From positions 930,001 through 994,000 of the forward strand of contig CM034109.1 of the NCBI GenBank assembly GCA_019914945.1: a DNA stretch of 64,000 nt, given 5' to 3'. The translations under genes and the position numbers were made by a program. Source of the DNA: Typha latifolia. Taxonomy: Eukaryota; Streptophyta; Magnoliopsida; Poales; Typhaceae. Below the pieces are notes generated by a model, which saw nothing but the letters and a program-made list of their open reading frames with translations, was not told the origin of the DNA and made no database searches. This document shows, one piece after another, positions 57,280-64,000 of the stretch; position 1 is the first letter of the stretch, and every line of letters begins with the position of its first letter.

Positions 57280-59840
57280 AAAAAAGCTTTGGCAAACAGT
57301 AGCAATAACGCATCTCCTTCAATAGGAAATGCAATCTTACCTCGCTTCAATCCTAAGCAATGTGCAATCTTACTTTATTCATACTTTTGTTTAATATTAT
57401 TTGAGAATATTACTCATGGACAGCCTACATAATTACGAAAATAACAAAAATTCTATTTCTAAATACCTGTAGAAAATTAAAAAAAAATATTATCTTTTGG
57501 CTAAAAAGCCCTAAGATTGAGACTCTAGAGCTGCTCAAATGTATCAAACAGTTGGTCCTTCTCAACTAGTTAAGAGGTTGCATCTTTTTTATTTATCATA
57601 TACTAATCGTCAAACTCAAGCATTAAGACCTTACAATAAGAGAAGGAACTCAAAGGAATTTTGATGAAAGATTTGTAAATGCTATGCCCACCTATATTCT
57701 TTAGCTACAAGTTCTCTGACATCAAATCGGGATTTTGAAAACCAAATTTAAACATTGCACAAGGATATTAGCCTATTAGGATTAGATACACACAATGTAA
57801 TCTAATACAATTTAAGAAGTTAATAACGATACATAGATATAACAACTTAACTAGAGGAGTCTTTCAAACTCCAAAAACTTCTTTTAAATCACTTCACTTT
57901 TCTTTTCTTTTCTTTTTCTTTTTCTGGTCTTGTCTTCCATATGTTTTGAGGTTTGTTTTTGGATTAATTATTTCTAAACCCTTGAACTATTATCTACATA
58001 GATCTTATTCATTTTTTTGTCTTTTGGACACCTTGGCACTTTCAACTATCTAATACTTCTCATTTTCTTTGACAATACTAATAGAAAATATCAAATGATT
58101 GTCTTACTCCTAATTTTGTCTCTTTTTCTCTCTAATATAAAGGTAAAATAATCTCTAGAATGCCTAAAATTAATCACATGACAATCATATGATTTTTTTT
58201 TATCTGAAAAGAACGAAAGAATCAATTTGAAGGTTTTATATAGTTTAGGCATGTAAGCTTGACTTGAAATTAAATTTGAGACTAGTTCAATTTATCAAGT
58301 TTGGCTCGATTAACATCGCCTAATTGCTAAACTATTTGATAAAATCTATATATACATATAAATAAAAAGAATAACTGACATAGTAAATAAAATTTAATTT
58401 GGTTATATATTAATGTATGTTACAAACTGTAGACCACCTAAGAATCAATTCAAACTTGATTTGATTCAACAAGTTTAGTTCGAGCTCGAATCAGACTTGA
58501 TTTGAAATAGGCTTAAATCAAGCAGCTTGAAAAGATCCATTTGAAACAAATCAATTTAAGCTTGATCTTTTAGCTTAGGCTCCAAATAAAAAAGCTAAGC
58601 TTGGACAGAGCTCACCTTAAATTACACCCCTACTCATCAGACTTTCTTTAACCAATTGTTTTAATTACAGGCCCAGAAATATATTATTTCACAGCTCGTG
58701 GCCCTACTCTAGTTGGTCAGTTATCCATAAGGAATAAAGCCTGGAAGTAAAATATCTTGAGGTGCTAAAATTGCCAAGCCATTGCTACAGTTACTGTTGG
58801 TCTTGTCAGTACTTTTATACTCTTCAGATAAGCATGAGAAAAGGATCGTGAAAACATATCTGATTGCGTTCATACCTAGATTAAGTCCAAGATTCCTGGA
58901 GCTCAAGTGGAGAAACTTTTCAGTACAGACCACCCATCAAGTTGTATGGAATAAACATTACAAATACCTACCAAATTTTTTATATTCTAGATAGTGGTTA
59001 AGGTTTTAAATGCTATCATGACTAAAATGTCTTATGTGACAGATACAGATATATAATAAGGCATAGCATGAGTCATATAGTCCGTCAGAAAAAAGTCCTA
59101 TGTGACAGAGATAGATATATAGCAAAGTATAGCATGAGTCATGTAGTCTCTTACAAGTTTGTCATGGATAGAATTTAAAAGGACACTACAGACCAGAAGC
59201 ATAAACCTACTCCAATTTACTTCCGTAGGAATTACCACGATCTTAATCTTTTATTTATATAGCATGGAATGTAATATATACAAGGTTCCTATAGTACCAA
59301 CAAGTTGCAATAAGTAGTAGAGAGTACCAGCAAGTTGCACCAATGTTATCACTCACCATGAGAAAAGGAGAGGAATGATCCTTTGGTTAAGTTGCTTTAG
59401 AAAGATAGGGCCATAGCAGCAGAAAGTGGCCTCTTCTTTATTCTTCAAGGACAAGGACATAAACCTTATCTGATATATATATACCTGCCCCCACTAACAG
59501 AATGTGAATAAGTTTAGCTATTAGACAACCAAATGATTAAGCTTGAACTGAATCAAGTTTTAATATGATACTCAGTCTTACAATCCTACAAATGATAAAA
59601 CATTGTTAACTAAGCTAACACAAGATGAATCAAAGTAGATGAATGATTTAAGGAATACACTGCAGAGATAGTAAGATGTACAAAGCAATCTTCTTAAATC
59701 TACCAAACCAAGGGAAATAGTACAGGAATCAGAATATATTGAGTGTGGAAAATGAAACCATGCATATCCTCTAGTTGGCTATAGATATTTAGTACAGAGA
59801 ACATAGACTCAATGGTCCATATCCTTAGCTTGTTGCACTG
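57280..59840. other. Intergenic, no recognised feature
   Basis: AT-rich DNA upstream of the 101-aa gene. A short direct repeat of the type ATGTGACAGA.ATAGATATATA occurs near 59035–59130. Confidence 0.5.
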
Positions 59841-59847
59841 CAACGAC

Positions 59848-59855
59848 TATAAATA
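59848..59855 (+). promoter_or_regulatory. TATA box of the 101-aa gene
   Basis: TATAAATA in the context GACTATAAATAGGACC. It is 56 bp upstream of the ATG at 59904, placing the transcription start near 59880. This supports the ATG at 59904. Confidence 0.7.
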
Positions 59856-59903
59856 GGACCCTAGCATCAATAATGCCATTTGAGTGAGTTACTTAATTTA
59901 GCA

Positions 59904-60209
59904 ATGGACAAGAGGAGAGGGATCAAAGGGAAGCTGGCCATGGCCTTCTACCGCACACCGAAGCTCTCATCGACACCGATGCAGTTTAGTAGTAAGATCA
60001 AGCCAACTCCACCGCGTTCTGCCTTCATTATGGAAGATGATCGCTTTGTTCTGCCTTCAGAAAAACAGAAACCTTCCTCTTTTGTTAAGGAGAGTGCTGG
60101 TGATGGTCATGTTGATGCAGGCAATCACGGAGATACTATTAGCGAAGTAGATAAGAGAGCTGCGACGTATATATCTAACGTTCAAGAGCGTTTGAAGCGG
60201 GAACGATGA
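59904..60209 (+). CDS. Small basic plant protein, function unknown
   Basis: A 101-aa intronless gene: MDKRRGIKGKLAMAFYRTPK, a Ser/Pro/Lys-rich middle, and a C-terminal ISEVDKRAATYISNVQERLK then RER. The tail resembles the DUF761-type end (acidic, then RAxxFI/YI then QxxLxxE) found on many small plant proteins, but the match is loose. The first ATG downstream of the well-placed TATA box is taken as the start. No signal peptide or membrane segment. The neighbours are intergenic DNA. Likely a real gene, function unknown. Confidence 0.65.
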   Translation: MDKRRGIKGKLAMAFYRTPKLSSTPMQFSSKIKPTPPRSAFIMEDDRFVLPSEKQKPSSFVKESAGDGHVDAGNHGDTISEVDKRAATYISNVQERLKRER

Positions 60210-62030
60210 TTGGAGAAAATATTAGTAGTTGCAAGAGAAGATGATCTCTTCTTTGCAATAGGTTCTATTAGTATAGGGTAAGTACTAATGGTTTGTCTCG
60301 CTGGCTTTGCACTTGTCAGTAGAGTCCATGTCTAAAATCCAATTAAGTAGTATATGTAGTTCATGAGTATCTTTCCTAGTATGAGAACTACCCTTGTACC
60401 TTTTGTTTATGTTATCATATAAATTCCTTTCCCAGTTACAGTATTGATAGAGGTTGTCGCTTCCTGAAAAGTGTTCATCTACTAAACCAGCCACCAAAGA
60501 TGAATACTTGATATCTACGTTTAAAAGTACTATTTGAAGCATAGGAATATAAATCAGAACTCATGCTGCTTGCAAACAAGGTCTCCTTTTCTGGGATCAT
60601 ATGTCAGATAAGTACAACTTGCGCATGTTAATGCACAAACAAAAGGTGTTACTAAATATATTACATAAAAAAAAAACATGCACTACTTATAAGAATGTTA
60701 TGCATCACACACAAAAATTTTGTGTTGCTTATAAAAGTGGTCCGCCACATACGTGAACGAACAATGTTTTGGTCCATATTTTCTAATCTGATTATAAAGT
60801 GAAATTTAGCTTGATTAAAAGGACAATACTTCAAATTTCTATTAGAAATTAACAAAGAAAAGAAATAGTGAAAGAATGATCAAAGAGAAAGAGACAGGAG
60901 GTTTCCATTACAACTTTTCAAGACTCAAAAGAGTTAAACTTTTCTTTTCTTTAACCAACTATATGCTTTATGCTTCAGTCTATTTGAGTGCACTACATGA
61001 TAAAAGCGTTTACAGTTTGGAATTTTTTATTCCCCAATCAATTATTTCTCCCATATGAATCTATTAATTGGATTGATGGTGGAAAATACTAGATCCACCC
61101 ATAAACTTGTTGATAACTTGATATCAACTTACTTTTCTCTGTGCTAAAAGTCTGTTTCTCCATCTACATACATATTATCCATCACCTTTGAATGTTTTTC
61201 ATAAATTAAAATTGATCAAAAAATGGCATTATGTTAATTTTGAAAGAGATTTAATGAAATATTCCTAATCGGGTTATTAAAGTAAATGGATGAATCCGAA
61301 TAACCAAAAATATTGTTCTTTTTCTATTGAAGCTTCGAAACATAAAATTTGTGTAACCAGGATTGTAAAATATGTAAGAATACTTGGATCCTGGTTCATA
61401 CCCACTGAGCTTCTAACCGGTTTCAAGTGATTTATACAAGGGTAAAAGTAAAACCATAGACTACTATGACTAAGTAATTAATAACCCCTCAAATACAGGA
61501 TGGTATCATTCACCATCCCTAATTATTTTTTAGCTACAAAATGACTGCTCAACTTCGGATCTTATAAAACAGGTTATACCTACAATTCTGAGAACATGGA
61601 GACATCCATATATAGGTTCTCCTATAGGAGACAAGAAAGATTCTACCATCAGTTAATTTATTATCCTAGAAGGCAATTACTTAGTTATCAAAGACGTTTT
61701 TGTCCTAGACCTACCTCTTGGCAGAAGAAGTCCTTCAACGGCAAGTGGAACTTTATACCTAACCAAAGACAACAGTATCTATGGGCTCCAATAATTATAA
61801 TTCGAAGTTTCAGTTCTGGTTTTGGTTTCGACTTTGATTTCGGCTTGGTTAAAAAATGAAACATTTCGGTTAGTTTCAATTCGTTTTGATCTAATTATTT
61901 TAATAAATAATCCTTATCTTATTTTTTAATACATCATGCAAAATCTAATAGCGTGCAAGCAATGAAGTTCATATTGAGTTAGATACAGGTTGGATTCAAG
62001 TCAAATCCACCTTAGAATTTAGAATATATA
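60210..62030. other. Intergenic, no recognised feature
   Basis: AT-rich DNA; no family-like coding sequence. A Phe/Gly/Asp-rich frame at 61800–61860 comes from a TTTCGGTTT-type low-complexity run. Confidence 0.5.
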
Positions 62031-62445
62031 TTAAAAAATTTATGATATTTTACAAATCACACCCTACATTTCACATATTTTGTGATTCACACTCTGTCTT
62101 TGACGATTTTATAATCTGACTCTTCCTTTTTCTCTATAATTCTTGTTTAACACCCTAACATTATTTAAAATAATTAGTATCGACCAAATTACTAAAATAC
62201 CCTCATCACTATTTTTCCTTCTCTCTGCCCCTTCTTTGAAGAAGGCATGAGTAATTTAAGTATTTAAAAATTATTTTATATATTATAACAAAATATTCTT
62301 TCGTTGCTAACGTTTAAATCAACGGATGGTGCTAAATGAGAATTATAAGAAAAAAGCAGGGGACGGATTACAAAAACCTCAAAAATGAAGTGTGAATCAC
62401 AAAATAGATAAAATATAGGGTGTGATTTATAAAATTCCCAAAAAA
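62030..62445. mobile_element. Foldback MITE with long inverted arms
   Basis: The left arm (about 62030–62150: TTTACAAATCACACCCTACA, ATATTTTGTGATTCACAC, CTATAATTCTTGTTTAACACC) matches the reverse complement of the right arm (62330–62440: ATAAATCACACCCTATATTT, TATTTTGTGATTCACAC, TATAATTCTCATTTAGCACC). Arms are about 110–130 bp, imperfect, with a short centre and no coding capacity. The wording recalls the MITE at 40875 (ACACCC) but they are not the same. Confidence 0.7.
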
Positions 62446-62689
62446 AAATTATTAGTAGGGTTTTTCAGATTGCATGCTAGTTTTAGATCATATAGGACCG
62501 AAACGCAAAATGTTTCAATGAAATGTCTCGATTTTGGATGAAACTTCAAACCACGATGCGAATAACCCATCTGCCAAAGATCTTGGCTGGAATCATCATC
62601 CATACATATGTTCACCTTGCTTTGGGGTGAAACCCATAAAAAAAACTTGCATCTTACAAAGACATTCTATTTGATTTTTATTCTACACT

Positions 62690-62955
62690 CTCTTCTTTCT
62701 CTACAATTGCCGATGGAAGAGGTGAGAAAGAAGAGAAAAAGAGAGAAAGAGACAGGTGGGGTGGGGTCCAAGTCATATTTGACCCATTCCCGCCTGTTTC
62801 AGACCTATTCCATCCAAAATGGATCGATCGAGTAACAGTCGATACCCTAGTCGAAACCAGCTCAGCTAATTTCGGCCAGGATTAGGATCTGCCAATCACG
62901 ATCCATTTCGACCGATCCCACTTGGGATTGGCCAAAACTGAAAACCTTGGTTTAC
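62690..62955. mobile_element. CT/GA-rich nonautonomous DNA element, partial copy 3
   Basis: A purine tract (62720–62755), then GGATCGATCGAG, AATTTCGGCCAGGATTAGGA and CCCACTTGGGATTGGCCAAA, ending in AAAACCTTGG. These match end-words of the copies near 1376 and 20783. The left border is uncertain. Confidence 0.4.
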
Positions 62956-64000
62956 ATCCCGTAGTTCTCTCCACCCAACCCGCAAAGCATACCAAGTCAG
63001 CCTGACGGGTGACAAATCAGCCTGCCAAAAATTTCAAACACCTAGTATAATAAGCACATAATAGGTTAGCTGGGTGATCAATGTGTCGCCCGCTAAGGCA
63101 ACCGCTAATAACGCTTTTCAAAACCCTACTCAAATCTCTTTCGTAGACTCTTGCCTAGTCAATATTCTTCAAGTCCTGAAGTGCAAATACTCAAGTGAAA
63201 TATGAGGGCTTTAAAGATTGATTTAAAATATTGTGCTTGGAACTTTGTATGATATTCCTTTTGATTGCTTGTCAAACAATCACTCAAGGATATCAAAAAG
63301 CACTTTTGCATTCCTAAGGTGCTTGATTCAAATTACCTATGGAAGAAGATTTATTAATTTAATGTGTTATCGTTTATGTTGGAGCCTTATCCAAGATTTC
63401 AGAAATTATTTATTTTAATGGGAGGTGAGCTCCTCCTCCCCCCTCAATTTATGCAAAATATCCACACGCTTCCTAGGCCCACCTATATATTACATAACTT
63501 TTTAAGTTTTTTTTTCCTTTTTCTCTATAACATTTGCTAAGCTTACTTGATTTCCTTAAGCAGAGGTTTCTTTCCTCCACACAGGTCCCACTTTGAGATT
63601 TCTTAATCTATCTTTCTAACCCAACAGAAAACTACATATAACAAAGATAAGGAAAACCATGTAATTATCTTTCATCGGCTATAAACTGAAAAAATTTACT
63701 TTTAAAAGAGGACAAGGACTCAATAATTCCATAGATAGTGATGCATCAGCACAAATAGCAACAAAATTAAAGCATTGGAGTAGTGCGCCAAGGTTATGGG
63801 TGTTTCTGTTGCTATTATGGTCGTTGACATATGTTACACCATGGTCTATGTCTGAGGTTAGTTAAGTCTAATATGCGCAGATAATTAGACATGTTGTTTG
63901 CTAAGGTATGTGCATGGTAAGTTATCCTTATGTAATTTTTTTTCAGCTAAAGTTGTACACTAGTCTAGATTAATAATTGATATATGTTATGATTGACATA
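62956..64000. other. Intergenic, no recognised feature
   Basis: AT-rich DNA to the end of the window. No gene or clear element is recognised. Confidence 0.5.

Noticed and set aside
61596..61859. 87-aa Arg/Tyr/Phe-rich frame
   Set aside because: No homology recognised; the C-terminal part is a low-complexity TTTCGGTTT run.

Overview
This window is nuclear DNA of a flowering plant. It has spliced genes with GT–AG introns, plant-only families (Mediator MED30, DUF3339, DnaJ-DUF3444), many microsatellites, and plant LTR-retrotransposon and MITE relics. The GC-rich first exons (MED30, NTF2) inside very AT-rich surroundings, and introns of 6–10 kb, fit a non-grass monocot, but the species cannot be named from the sequence alone.

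Layout. 1–10866 (+): the 3' part of LSM6, a U6 snRNP/mRNA-decay Sm-like protein. Its first visible intron is 10.6 kb and holds a decayed antisense Ty3/gypsy chromovirus, a CT-rich DNA element, a palindromic MITE and several local duplications. 13528–15804 (-): an intact DnaJ-DUF3444 co-chaperone gene with a probable 5'UTR intron. 18–22 kb (-): broken coding fragments, including a nodulin-like MFS transporter pseudogene. 23811–26299 (+): MED30, three exons. 27.5–29.3 kb: a possible LTR-element remnant. 30104–36972 (+): NTF2, two coding exons around a 6.5-kb intron with two related hAT-like nonautonomous elements and two local tandem duplications.

40–53.4 kb: a cluster of four DUF3339 microprotein genes (69–70 aa, two membrane segments): three on +, one on -. 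The last two are a segmental duplication that includes their upstream region. Between them lie two Ty1/copia pol relics, a tandem and dispersed family of uncharacterised repeats, and MITEs. 54.9–55.3 kb (-): a small uncharacterised membrane protein gene. 59904–60209 (+): a 101-aa basic plant protein with a well-placed TATA box. The remainder is AT-rich intergenic DNA with repeat relics.

The genes do not form a pathway. LSM6, MED30, NTF2 and the DnaJ protein are unrelated housekeeping functions (RNA metabolism, transcription, nuclear import, chaperoning). The most unusual feature is the DUF3339 cluster: four compact genes of unknown function, with apparent divergence of promoter elements between the youngest pair. 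No CRISPR, operon or prokaryote-type system is present, and I recognised no tRNA or rRNA gene.
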